DNA of 15,854 nucleotides from contig CALFTN010000026.1 of the NCBI GenBank assembly GCA_937916395.1, positions 1-15,854 on the forward strand, written 5' to 3'. Both the position numbers and the translations under genes were made by a program. Below the pieces are notes generated by a model. That model searched no databases. It was not told where the DNA came from and saw only the letters and a list, made by a program, of their open reading frames with translations. Source of the DNA: an uncultured Clostridia bacterium. GTDB lineage: Bacteria > Bacillota > Clostridia > Oscillospirales > Acutalibacteraceae. Positions 7,049 through 13,798 of the stretch are shown piece after piece. Each line of letters starts with the position of its first letter. Positions within the stretch are counted from its first letter, which is position 1.

Positions 7049-7115
7049 CGGGCTACCGCCCGTAAATTTTGCGACCGGATATCCGGACGCTCTGCTTGCC
7101 CCAGCTAAAGCTGGG
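7049..7115. other. Candidate origin of transfer (oriT) with three inverted repeats
   Basis: Three short stem-loops follow one another just upstream of mobC: CGGGC/GCCCG (7049-7053 with 7058-7062), the near-perfect GCGACCGGAT/ATCCGGACGC (7071-7090, with the palindrome CCGGATATCCGG), and CCCAGC-TAAA-GCTGGG (7100-7115). Between the last two sits CTCTGCTTGCCCC, which recalls the GCTTGCC nic-site core of staphylococcal mobilizable plasmids. Position and structure fit an oriT; the nic site itself is not established. Confidence 0.55.
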
Positions 7116-7227
7116 TAACTTGTCGAAACCCAAGATTACACTGGATTTTTAGACCTTTTCTCGACGCCCTTATCTTTGTTTTAAGCGTATCAATTTTTTT
7201 GCACCCTTCCTGTAATTCTAAGTGCAA
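7105..7227 (-). CDS. Possible 40-residue ORF with TTG start upstream of oriT
   Basis: GGAGG with good spacing precedes a TTG (7225-7227) that opens a 40-codon frame (start MHLELQEGCKKIDTLK, rich in Lys and Arg) and ends within the last oriT stem-loop. The ribosome binding site is the only positive sign. I recognise no family, and the frame overlaps the presumed oriT. It could equally be chance. Confidence 0.25.
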   Translation of the reverse strand: MHLELQEGCKKIDTLKTKIRASRKGLKIQCNLGFRQVTQL

Positions 7228-7249
7228 TTTTCACCTCCTTGTTTTTTGA

Positions 7250-7513
7250 TGTGCATTCCGCGATTCGTTCCTACAAGAGAAAGTTTGTATGACTTCCTCG
7301 TGGAATGCGTTTTTGTCTGTCTCACCCAACATCGTTCCTACGCTGCTCCCTGTAGATTTCTATTCACACTACAAGGGCGTACAGCGCGTTTTGTGGGAGT
7401 GGTAGGCTTACCGATTCTCTTTCGAGAGTGCTTTCACACCTTTCTCCTGCGGCACAGAATTTCTTCTGTTGTCATCGCTCAATCCACGTGCTCCACATAT
7501 CCTGCTGGCAGAC
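7250..7513. ncRNA. Candidate structured RNA in a GC-rich gap
   Basis: About 260 nt with no convincing gene and visibly higher GC than the flanks. It is dense in hairpins: GCATTCCGCGA/TCGTGGAATGC (7253-7263 with 7298-7308), enclosing GAGAAAGT/ACTTCCTC; CGCTG+CCCTGTAG pairing with CTACAAGGG+CAGCG (about 7341-7395); GGTA-GGCT-TACC; CTCT-TTCG-AGAG; and CAGAA-TTTC-TTCTG near 7460. TCGTTCCTAC occurs twice (7265-7274, 7332-7341). The last hairpin has a GAAA tetraloop if read on the minus strand, and the CTCT one a TTCG loop on the plus strand, so the strand is undecided. A 99-residue plus-strand frame (7222-7521) here looks non-protein-like. I do not recognise a known RNA class. Confidence 0.45.
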
Positions 7514-7528
7514 TTATTTAATTGTATC

Positions 7529-7553
7529 GACAGGCTTTTCTTTTTCGCCTGTC
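7529..7553. promoter_or_regulatory. Hairpin upstream of the zinc-knuckle gene
   Basis: GACAGGC and GCCTGTC form a perfect 7-bp stem with an 11-nt T-rich loop, ending 6 nt before the -10 box of the downstream gene. It overlaps the -35 region and could be an operator or the 3' end of the upstream RNA. Confidence 0.4.
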
Positions 7554-7555
7554 TA

Positions 7556-7564
7556 TGATATAAT
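7556..7564 (+). promoter_or_regulatory. Extended -10 promoter for the zinc-knuckle gene
   Basis: TGATATAAT is a perfect extended -10 (TG-N-TATAAT). The -35 at the expected distance (TTTTCT, 7536-7541) is poor, which extended -10 promoters tolerate. The start would fall near 7571, giving a leader of about 78 nt to the chosen ATG. Confidence 0.6.
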
Positions 7565-7648
7565 TCTAACAGAGATTTTAGTGCTAAGAATGAGAAAGTG
7601 AAAACAGTAAAAAAATCAAAAGTTTACTTTTTCACAAAAAGGAGACCT

Positions 7649-8629
7649 ATGGAATTTCACGAACAACAATTCGGATTGTATGTAACTTTAGAAGATGATG
7701 GTTATATAAAAAGAACTCTCATCTCAAAAGCTGGTGAAGAAGATTTTCCTTCTACCAGCATTCAAGATGAGGTTATACTGTTTTCGGAATTAAATTTTGA
7801 ACCTTATTCAAAGGTTGTGGATGCTATTCAAAACATAGCAGACCAATTAGATTTAGAAGATAAAGAAACAATGACAACAGAAGAAAAAGAAATATTCAAT
7901 TCTTTTAGTTCATTAGTTGAAGATTTACTGGATGAGTTAGAAAAAGAGCAACAAATTCCAGGGTTGCTTTTGAGAACTACAATACAAGATTCATTACCAA
8001 TAATTGATGATTCTGTAGAGTACGCATATTTAGCTACTAAAATAATTCCAGAACAATTAAGAGCAATCGTTGACTACAACTTTTTCATAAACAATTTGTT
8101 TTATAATATGGATGCTAAAATTCCACTTATTGATGGTACGGATTTTTATTTTCTTTCAGCATTAAAAATACAACAAGAATTAACTTTTGCAGGTGTTTTG
8201 GAAGCACGGTATTTCTTCAGGTCAATAGTTGACTATTTTGTTTTCCTGACTATGCAATTTTTAAACACCAACCCTAATGTTACAAGATGCAAATGTTGCG
8301 GAAAGTTCTTTGTTCCTAAAACTAAAAAAGCAACAAAGTACTGTGACCGAATTGTCAGAAATAATTTAACTTGCAAACAAATAGCACCTATTGTAAAGCA
8401 TCAAAAATTAGCTTCAAGCGATAAAGTTATTGAAGCATACGATAGAAACAAAAGAAAAATGTACCGCCGATACGAGCGTAACGACGGTAAAGTATATATG
8501 TCAGAAAAAGGATTAACTTACAACGATTTTTATGAGTGGAATGACAACGCAACCGAAGCAAGAGACAAGTATCTCAACGGAACAATCTCTGCTGAAGAAG
8601 CGTTGGTGATTATTGAGATTAAGGATTGA
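7649..8629 (+). CDS. DUF6076-like zinc-knuckle protein of mobile elements
   Basis: Protein of 326 residues of unknown function, transcribed away from the mobilization operon. The first two thirds are acidic and helical with no catalytic motif that I recognise. Near residue 213 is a zinc-knuckle pattern, RCKCCGKFFVPKTKKATKYC (C214, C217, C232), with a fourth Cys (C242, NLTCKQ), followed by a basic stretch, as in the CGNR-type and DUF6076 families common on Firmicute elements. This suggests nucleic-acid binding. I chose the ATG at 7649 because AAAAAGGAG ends 4 nt before it; a GTG at 7598 in the same frame would add 17 basic residues but has a weak ribosome binding site. The C-terminal codons share a 16-bp inverted repeat with the convergent gene. 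Confidence 0.75.
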   Translation: MEFHEQQFGLYVTLEDDGYIKRTLISKAGEEDFPSTSIQDEVILFSELNFEPYSKVVDAIQNIADQLDLEDKETMTTEEKEIFNSFSSLVEDLLDELEKEQQIPGLLLRTTIQDSLPIIDDSVEYAYLATKIIPEQLRAIVDYNFFINNLFYNMDAKIPLIDGTDFYFLSALKIQQELTFAGVLEARYFFRSIVDYFVFLTMQFLNTNPNVTRCKCCGKFFVPKTKKATKYCDRIVRNNLTCKQIAPIVKHQKLASSDKVIEAYDRNKRKMYRRYERNDGKVYMSEKGLTYNDFYEWNDNATEARDKYLNGTISAEEALVIIEIKD

Positions 8630-8633
8630 AAGA
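8618..8633. repeat. 16-bp inverted repeat, left copy
   Basis: ATTAAGGATTGAAAGA spans the last codons (Ile-Lys-Asp-stop) of the zinc-knuckle gene. Its exact reverse complement is at 8763-8778, covering the same position in the convergent phosphorylase-NTPase gene. Confidence 0.9.
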
Positions 8634-8653
8634 GAGAAGAACACCGGGAGCAA

Positions 8654-8695
8654 AGATTCTGCACAAATCTGTAAAAACAGACTTGTGCAGAATCT
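8654..8695. terminator. Hairpin between convergent genes
   Basis: AGATTCTGCACAA pairs perfectly with TTGTGCAGAATCT (13 bp), with an inner TCTGT-AAAA-ACAGA stem, 25 nt after the zinc-knuckle stop. It is a strong hairpin but has no adjacent T-run on either strand (TATTTT begins about 7 nt later on the plus strand), so it may be a bidirectional terminator of imperfect type or a transcript-protecting 3' structure. Confidence 0.55.
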
Positions 8696-8762
8696 CGAAC
8701 CAGTATTTTCCTAACTAATAACTATTATGAAATAACGCCCATAAATTTTATTTTCTTTGATA

Positions 8763-8778
8763 TCTTTCAATCCTTAAT
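8763..8778. repeat. 16-bp inverted repeat, right copy
   Basis: TCTTTCAATCCTTAAT, the perfect reverse complement of 8618-8633. It holds the stop codon and last codons of the minus-strand NTPase gene. Confidence 0.9.
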
Positions 8779-11403
8779 TTTATTAAGAATAAGAATAATC
8801 AAATCGGATGTTTTACTAATATATGCCAATCTATCACATTTATGAGAAATAACGCCATCAATTATTTTTTTTAGGTTTTCTACTGTTTTTCGTGCTTCGG
8901 ACTTAAGATGAACAAATTGTTCTTTTTTGATCATTACTTCATCAATTAATTGAAGAAAAGTAATTATATTCATATATGCAAAAGGATTGTTTGACACTAC
9001 ACCATTTTGAACTTCCTTTCCTTCTAAGAAAGATTTTAGAACATAATATGTATTAAGAAACATTTCAAGGTTTAAATAATTCATATTAAATTTGTTTATA
9101 TGTTCAAAAGTAAAAGGAGCTTTTGAATAATACAGAAAATGAAAATAAAGATTGTTTGTTGCAACTAGGTTCTCTTTAAGTAATAATGAAATATACTTAT
9201 CTAAGGGTTCATTAACATTAAAATATCTACTTAATATAATGCAAATAGTTCGGTATTGTATAAGATAAGAAAAGTCTATATTTGCACTAAGCGCATCTTT
9301 CTCTATTTTTCTAATTTTTTCTTCTAAATAATTCTTAAATTGTATGTATTGTGTATTTTCACTTTTTATTGCATTCCCGACACTATATAATAATTGTGTT
9401 TCAACACAAATACTTTTCTCATAATTCTCATCGATCAAAACATCAACAATATTGCCCGTTACATTAGTTTGCTTATGTTTCAATAAATGTTTCATAAACA
9501 AATTCATATCATCAGAAAGAACAAATTTTGACTTTAATAATACAGAGATACGTTCTCGATCATTATTTTCAAACACATCTATTATTTCTTGTGAAACAGC
9601 CAATGATACTGCATACGTATTATTATTAAGTCTTAATAAATCAGTAGGGACATCATTATTCTTTTCAGCACTAAAGATAAACTCTGATTTCCTATATTTT
9701 TCTAGTGTTTTTTTTGTAAACTTACCAGTAATATAGTTATTAAGGAATGTATATAAACTCTTTCTTCGATTGATTTCCTGACAATTATTTGACAGCATAC
9801 TTAACAATCTAAAATCAACATTATTAAGTCCAGCATTCATTATAAAGGGTTTAACCATATTAGAATTAAAATCACATTTTAGTAACCTAAAATATTCTTC
9901 TGCTTTACTTAACATAGGCTCAAAATCATTAGAATGTAAATTAACACCTCGAAAATCTATATTTATCCCATTTAAACGTTTTGGTACTAAATATATTGAT
10001 TCATCGTTTCCTATTACATTACCAATACAATAACTAATATTCACATAATTATTTTTTTCTTCAAGCAAATTAAACAATGCATTATAATAGGGTGCTTTAA
10101 TATCAATACCATCAAGGAAAATATACAAATCACTTTGTGAACTCAACAACTTTTCTAAATAATAAATCATTTGCATATCGCTAGGAACAGTATTGGATGA
10201 ATATTTGGAAAAATCCACTAAAATAGCTTTACACCCTTCTTTTAATGCATAATAATATAAATATGACATAAATGTCGATTTCGCTGTTCCTGAGCGCCCA
10301 CTTAAAAGAATCGTTTTTCTATCATTTGATGAAAGTGCCCTAAAAGCTGAGGAAATGCATTCACCCTTATCAAAATTTTGATCATCAACATCAATAAAAT
10401 ATTCACACAGTTTTTCAAAACATCTCATAACATCATCAAAATTATTTGAACCATTTTTAACAAAATCATCAGAACTATAATTTTTTATTGATGAATCGAA
10501 GTATGAATAAATATTTTCTGAATTTTTCCCTGGAAAATCATGAACTTTTGTGCAGTAGTTAGAAACAACCCAACACAAGTTATCCATAGCTAAATCTCTA
10601 CTTCCACACTCCTCTAAAACTTTTTTGTATTCATCTCCATAATCTGATGGACTTTTAAATACTAATATTTTGCTATTTTTAATAGAATTTTTAGATTCAA
10701 TTTGCTTAATTAAATTGTGCCATAACACGAGATAGTAAGCTTCCATATCTATTACATCTAAATTTTTTCGTACTATAGGGAACTTATCTTTTCCATGTTC
10801 ACCTTTTATAACTTCAGGAACAGTTACACAGCCCCCTGATATTATACGGTTTTTATCAAACTCTTTAAAGTTATCCATATACTCGATAGGAACTTTTTTA
10901 GTTAATTTTTCCTTGAATAATTCAACCTTGTTTCTACTGTAGTCAGATAAATCGGTCAACGTCTTTTTTATATTGAAATGCGCATCATCAGAATAATTCA
11001 AAAAAGAACCTGTAATATTGTTAGATTGCCATTCGGTATCAGTAGCATTTTCTTCACTAAAAGTAGATAGTTTTTTAGAAACAAGAATTACATCACCTAT
11101 ATTAATATCTTTACTATTTACCCCCGCTACGCCTAAATTTATATACAAATCAGCTTTGTAATATCGTGATAATTTATAAAAAAGAGCACAAGCTTCTGTA
11201 TTCCCCATGGAATTTCCATTAGATACCATAACGCCTTTTCGCTGAGTTCCTAATTTATCAAAAAAAATAAACTCTTTATAGTTATCACAGTCTTGTTCAA
11301 AAGTTATAAATTGATTGTTGTAACGAAGAAAATATTCTCTTTCTTCTTCTAACATAAAAATTAAAATCACATCAACTTTTTTTAATGGTTTAGTTTTTCT
11401 CAT
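8767..11403 (-). CDS. Nucleosidase/phosphorylase-fold + P-loop (STAND-like) NTPase, putative defence protein
   Basis: Protein of 878 residues with three parts. Residues 10-285 show an MTAN/PNP nucleoside phosphorylase fold: FMLEEE (16-21, aligned with the Glu-rich loop of MTAN), NLGVAGV then NIGDVILV (89-108), the ribose-binding VIDMEA (217-222) and catalytic SDYGD (253-257). Residues 360-560 are a P-loop NTPase: Walker A GRSGTAKST (369-377) and Walker B LYIFLDGID (426-434). The remaining 300 residues are helical and leucine-rich, as in sensor arms. Nucleosidase domains at the N-terminus of STAND NTPases are known conflict-system effectors; on target sensing they would cleave a nucleotide or nucleoside and stop growth. 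It overlaps the upstream Hen1-like gene by 14 nt. Target and substrate are unknown. A kinase-like P-loop regulator without STAND chemistry is the alternative. Confidence 0.8.
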   Translation of the reverse strand: MRKTKPLKKVDVILIFMLEEEREYFLRYNNQFITFEQDCDNYKEFIFFDKLGTQRKGVMVSNGNSMGNTEACALFYKLSRYYKADLYINLGVAGVNSKDINIGDVILVSKKLSTFSEENATDTEWQSNNITGSFLNYSDDAHFNIKKTLTDLSDYSRNKVELFKEKLTKKVPIEYMDNFKEFDKNRIISGGCVTVPEVIKGEHGKDKFPIVRKNLDVIDMEAYYLVLWHNLIKQIESKNSIKNSKILVFKSPSDYGDEYKKVLEECGSRDLAMDNLCWVVSNYCTKVHDFPGKNSENIYSYFDSSIKNYSSDDFVKNGSNNFDDVMRCFEKLCEYFIDVDDQNFDKGECISSAFRALSSNDRKTILLSGRSGTAKSTFMSYLYYYALKEGCKAILVDFSKYSSNTVPSDMQMIYYLEKLLSSQSDLYIFLDGIDIKAPYYNALFNLLEEKNNYVNISYCIGNVIGNDESIYLVPKRLNGINIDFRGVNLHSNDFEPMLSKAEEYFRLLKCDFNSNMVKPFIMNAGLNNVDFRLLSMLSNNCQEINRRKSLYTFLNNYITGKFTKKTLEKYRKSEFIFSAEKNNDVPTDLLRLNNNTYAVSLAVSQEIIDVFENNDRERISVLLKSKFVLSDDMNLFMKHLLKHKQTNVTGNIVDVLIDENYEKSICVETQLLYSVGNAIKSENTQYIQFKNYLEEKIRKIEKDALSANIDFSYLIQYRTICIILSRYFNVNEPLDKYISLLLKENLVATNNLYFHFLYYSKAPFTFEHINKFNMNYLNLEMFLNTYYVLKSFLEGKEVQNGVVSNNPFAYMNIITFLQLIDEVMIKKEQFVHLKSEARKTVENLKKIIDGVISHKCDRLAYISKTSDLIILILNKIKD

Positions 11404-11989
11404 ATGGTTTCTCTTCTTTCTTAAATATTATAAGGTGCGTTGCATGATTTGAATCGCAATACATTTTTTGAGTTGAATACATAGGATAAGAGACTTTTAT
11501 TTTATCAATAAATTTAATTATATCGGTTTCATCATATTCAAATACATGTGAAGAATGTCGTAATCCGTTATGAAGATTTGCATAATTACAATTATATGTT
11601 TTATTTGGGGTAGTAAATATTACAATATTAGGACATATTATTCTAAAAATCAGGGAAATAAACTTCTCTAAATCTTCGGAACAAAGATGTTCAATCACTT
11701 CCGATGCAACAATAGCATCATATGCAACCATTTCATATAAATCTTTTATTTCTAAAAATGATTGTTGTAAAAATTGAACACTATATCCTTTAGTGACATT
11801 TCGAGCTTTTAAAATTCTTTTAGCTGAATTATCAATACCCATAAGCTTTGAAAATTTTTCGCTTTTAGCAAGTTTTTCAAGTAAACGTCCTGTTCCACAA
11901 CCTAACTCTAAAATAGATGAAACATTGTTTTCTATTAAGGCATTGTATATAGACAAGTTTCTTTCTTCATATAGTGCCAAACAATTCAC
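11390..11989 (-). CDS. Hen1-type RNA 3'-terminal 2'-O-methyltransferase
   Basis: SAM-dependent methyltransferase of 199 residues. Motif I is ELGCGTGRL (28-36), with an acidic residue D53 in the next strand. The Hen1 hallmark is present: EVIEH (E97, E100, H101), TTPN (126-129), YN (132-133) and LRHSSHVFEY (143-152). In Hen1 enzymes the two Glu, the His and one later His bind the metal that positions the RNA 3' end. Bacterial Hen1 works with Pnkp in RNA repair, but here only the C-terminal methyltransferase unit exists and no Pnkp is near. Instead it is coupled (14-nt overlap) to the nucleosidase-NTPase. The start is uncertain: the GTG at 11989 has AAGGA only 1 nt away, and a TTG three codons on (11978-11980) is better spaced. 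Confidence 0.78.
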   Translation of the reverse strand: MNCLALYEERNLSIYNALIENNVSSILELGCGTGRLLEKLAKSEKFSKLMGIDNSAKRILKARNVTKGYSVQFLQQSFLEIKDLYEMVAYDAIVASEVIEHLCSEDLEKFISLIFRIICPNIVIFTTPNKTYNCNYANLHNGLRHSSHVFEYDETDIIKFIDKIKVSYPMYSTQKMYCDSNHATHLIIFKKEEKPYEKN

Positions 11990-12038
11990 TTCCTTCTACA
12001 ATAAACCTCCATTAGTAAAACTAACTTATATATAACTT

Positions 12039-12068
12039 ATTCTATTTATACATGACAAAAAGCGTCAA
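12039..12068 (-). promoter_or_regulatory. SigA-type promoter of the Hen1-nucleosidase operon
   Basis: On the minus strand TTGACG (12063-12068), an 18-nt spacer and TAGAAT (12039-12044). It lies about 50-75 nt before the Hen1-like start. A second possible -10, TATATA, lies slightly downstream. The rest of the 12069-12234 gap is A/T-rich with two TTTTCGAC motifs (12190-12196 and 12211-12217 area) and nothing else that I can support. Confidence 0.5.
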
Positions 12069-12234
12069 AACCTTTATTACTTTTTGAAATTTATTATATG
12101 CCATTTAATAAAATAACGATACATAATCATACTAATAAGAATAGTTCTATTCCCTTGTTTATTCAATAAAATCCACAAAAATGCTTTCATTTTCGACAAA
12201 AACGCTTATTTTTCGACTTTTACAAACAAAAAAC

Positions 12235-12272
12235 AACCCACATCGTAGTTATAATTAACTACGATGTGGGTT
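12235..12272 (-). terminator. Strong terminator of the five-gene operon
   Basis: A perfect 17-bp stem (12235-12251 with 12256-12272, core AACCCACATCGTAGTTA) with a 4-nt loop, followed on the minus strand by GTTTTTTGTTT. It begins 11 nt after the flavoprotein stop. On the plus strand CTCTTTTT follows after a few bases, so it also protects the operon from antisense transcription. Confidence 0.9.
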
Positions 12273-12282
12273 GGACTCTTTT

Positions 12283-12831
12283 TCACTTATTCAAAAAACC
12301 AGCCATATTTTTAATCTCAGTTATGACATTATCATCTTCAATAGTAGGAATTTCATTTGTATTAAAACTACCTACTAATTTATAAATCTCTGTGGCATTT
12401 ATATGATTCAATATTCCACACAATGTTTCATAGGCTTTTTGTGGGTTACCATCGCCACCGCCGACAAGGATTATAGCACCTTTCTTTGATTTGATTACAG
12501 GTGATTGATTGCGAAAATGTTTAGCAGCAAAATATGTTTGAAATCTGCTACAAATATCGAGAAGTTTTCCTGTTGGTTGAGAAAAATATATTGGTGATGC
12601 CAACACAACATTGTCACAATCAACTATGTAATCATATATTTCTGACATTTCATCGTTGATTGAACATCCAGCATTTTCCCAGCAATATCGGCAATCAATA
12701 CAGGGAGAAATATCGGAATAGTAAGCGTTAATGATTTTGTATTCTCCATTTAACTGTTCTGTTAGTATATTAATTAAACTTGTAGTATCACCATTCTTAC
12801 GTGGAGAACCATTTATAATAAGTGTTTTCAT
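12283..12831 (-). CDS. Iron-sulfur flavoprotein / NADPH-dependent FMN reductase family
   Basis: Flavodoxin-fold protein of 182 residues. The FMN phosphate-binding loop is GSPRKNGDT (8-16) after the first strand. The compact cysteine motif C44-X2-C47-X2-C50-X5-C56 (CIDCRYCWENAGC) is that of Isf-type iron-sulfur flavoproteins, which carry a 4Fe-4S cluster next to FMN. ASPIYF (78-83 region) is the second conserved FMN loop. Such proteins pass electrons from ferredoxin to oxygen, peroxide or small molecules in anaerobes. It is the last gene of the operon, 4 nt after the previous stop, with AGGA 8 nt before its ATG. Why a redox protein ends an operon of transferases is unclear; quinone or nitro-compound reduction is possible. 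Confidence 0.85.
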   Translation of the reverse strand: MKTLIINGSPRKNGDTTSLINILTEQLNGEYKIINAYYSDISPCIDCRYCWENAGCSINDEMSEIYDYIVDCDNVVLASPIYFSQPTGKLLDICSRFQTYFAAKHFRNQSPVIKSKKGAIILVGGGDGNPQKAYETLCGILNHINATEIYKLVGSFNTNEIPTIEDDNVITEIKNMAGFLNK

Positions 12832-12835
12832 AAGT

Positions 12836-13798
12836 TTATCCTAAATTTTTACGATACACAACTTCAATCGCACCACAAGAAATCTGTGTGTTATCTGTAA
12901 GTTCAAATCCATGCTTTTCGTAGAATGTACGAGCACGAGTGTTCTTCTCAAATACCCAAAGTAACACACTGTTATATCCTGAATTTTTAATTTCGTCGAT
13001 GATATGATTCATCATCATTGAACCGTATCCTTTGCCCCGATTATCACTCAAACTGTGAATACAGATAAGTTCTGCACAATCCGAAAATTGAGGATTTCTG
13101 GCTTTGCTCCAAGCTGCGATACAATGCGGTTTACCATCTATTTCAAGAATTGATATTTCTGAATAATTGGATTTTAAAACATTTAGATACATTTCCTGTG
13201 CTTTATTTACATCTGTATATTTTATCAAATCATCTGCTGAGATTATATCTGCAAACGCTGTTTTCCACGATTCTGTTTGAATATATGCAAGTATCTTTTC
13301 GTCACCAACTTTTGCTTTTCTTATTTTTGTTTTCATATGATTCATTATAAACTCAATCTTCTGATTATCCTGCTTTTCTTTAACATTCATCCTATAACCG
13401 TCTTGTGAAGATTTTTGATAAACCTTCAGATACTGCTCCAATGATAAAAGCATAAATTTGATTCCTTTTACATTTCTGATTTTAATATCACAAATATCAA
13501 TATCTGCAAAATCTTTCAATCCGTCAATTGAAGCATAGGAATAATCAACACCATCTTTACAAAATGTGTGTTCGTGTTCATCAATTAACTCATATCCGTG
13601 ACTTTCCAAAAACAATTTGAACTCTTTCCATTTGTCACCTGTTACAAACACTTGCGGAATAAGAATATCGATATCATCTGCATTTAATGATGAATCTGTT
13701 AAAACTTCTACTCCTAACGAACCATAAAGCAATGGAACAATATTAAATTTGTCATTAAGCATTTCTGCATTTTGTAAAAAGCAATTAAACTTAGTCAT
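12836..13798 (-). CDS. Nucleotidyltransferase-GNAT acetyltransferase fusion
   Basis: Protein of 320 residues with two enzyme folds. Residues 1-155 resemble Pol-beta-superfamily nucleotidyltransferases: LYGSLGVE (GS pair at about 25-26), then DDIDIL (about 41-46) as the metal-binding carboxylates, and ADIDICDI (about 98-105) with a possible third Asp. This is the fold of ANT and Lnu drug-modifying enzymes. Residues 156-320 are a GNAT domain: an N-terminal segment starting IRKAKVGDE, the acetyl-CoA-binding loop RGKGYGSMMM (about 253-262), and the typical C-terminal NTRARTFYEKHGFEL. The start overlaps the upstream kinase stop by 8 nt. GNAT and NTase are separate genes in most bacteria, so the fusion is uncommon. 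Substrates are unknown. Confidence 0.8.
   Translation of the reverse strand: MTKFNCFLQNAEMLNDKFNIVPLLYGSLGVEVLTDSSLNADDIDILIPQVFVTGDKWKEFKLFLESHGYELIDEHEHTFCKDGVDYSYASIDGLKDFADIDICDIKIRNVKGIKFMLLSLEQYLKVYQKSSQDGYRMNVKEKQDNQKIEFIMNHMKTKIRKAKVGDEKILAYIQTESWKTAFADIISADDLIKYTDVNKAQEMYLNVLKSNYSEISILEIDGKPHCIAAWSKARNPQFSDCAELICIHSLSDNRGKGYGSMMMNHIIDEIKNSGYNSVLLWVFEKNTRARTFYEKHGFELTDNTQISCGAIEVVYRKNLG

Noticed and set aside
7222..7521. 99-residue plus-strand reading frame in the GC-rich gap
   Set aside because: The protein is full of Cys, Phe, Arg and Val without domain character, there is no ribosome binding site at its start, and the DNA is dominated by hairpins. A structured RNA explains it better.
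8654..8710. GGTTCGA on the minus strand as the T-arm of a tRNA
   Set aside because: No matching acceptor, anticodon or D-arm could be found around it; the stem is a simple 13-bp hairpin.
11987..12013. Eight-codon leader peptide (ATG GAG GTT ...) ending on the Hen1 start codon
   Set aside because: The TGA overlaps the GTG neatly, but there is no ribosome binding site before the ATG and no attenuation structure, so it is probably chance.
12039..12282. Right end of the mobile element in the gap between the two cargo operons
   Set aside because: No sequence resembling the missing 3' part of cotJC or a GGAGA core with coding continuation was found there on the plus strand.
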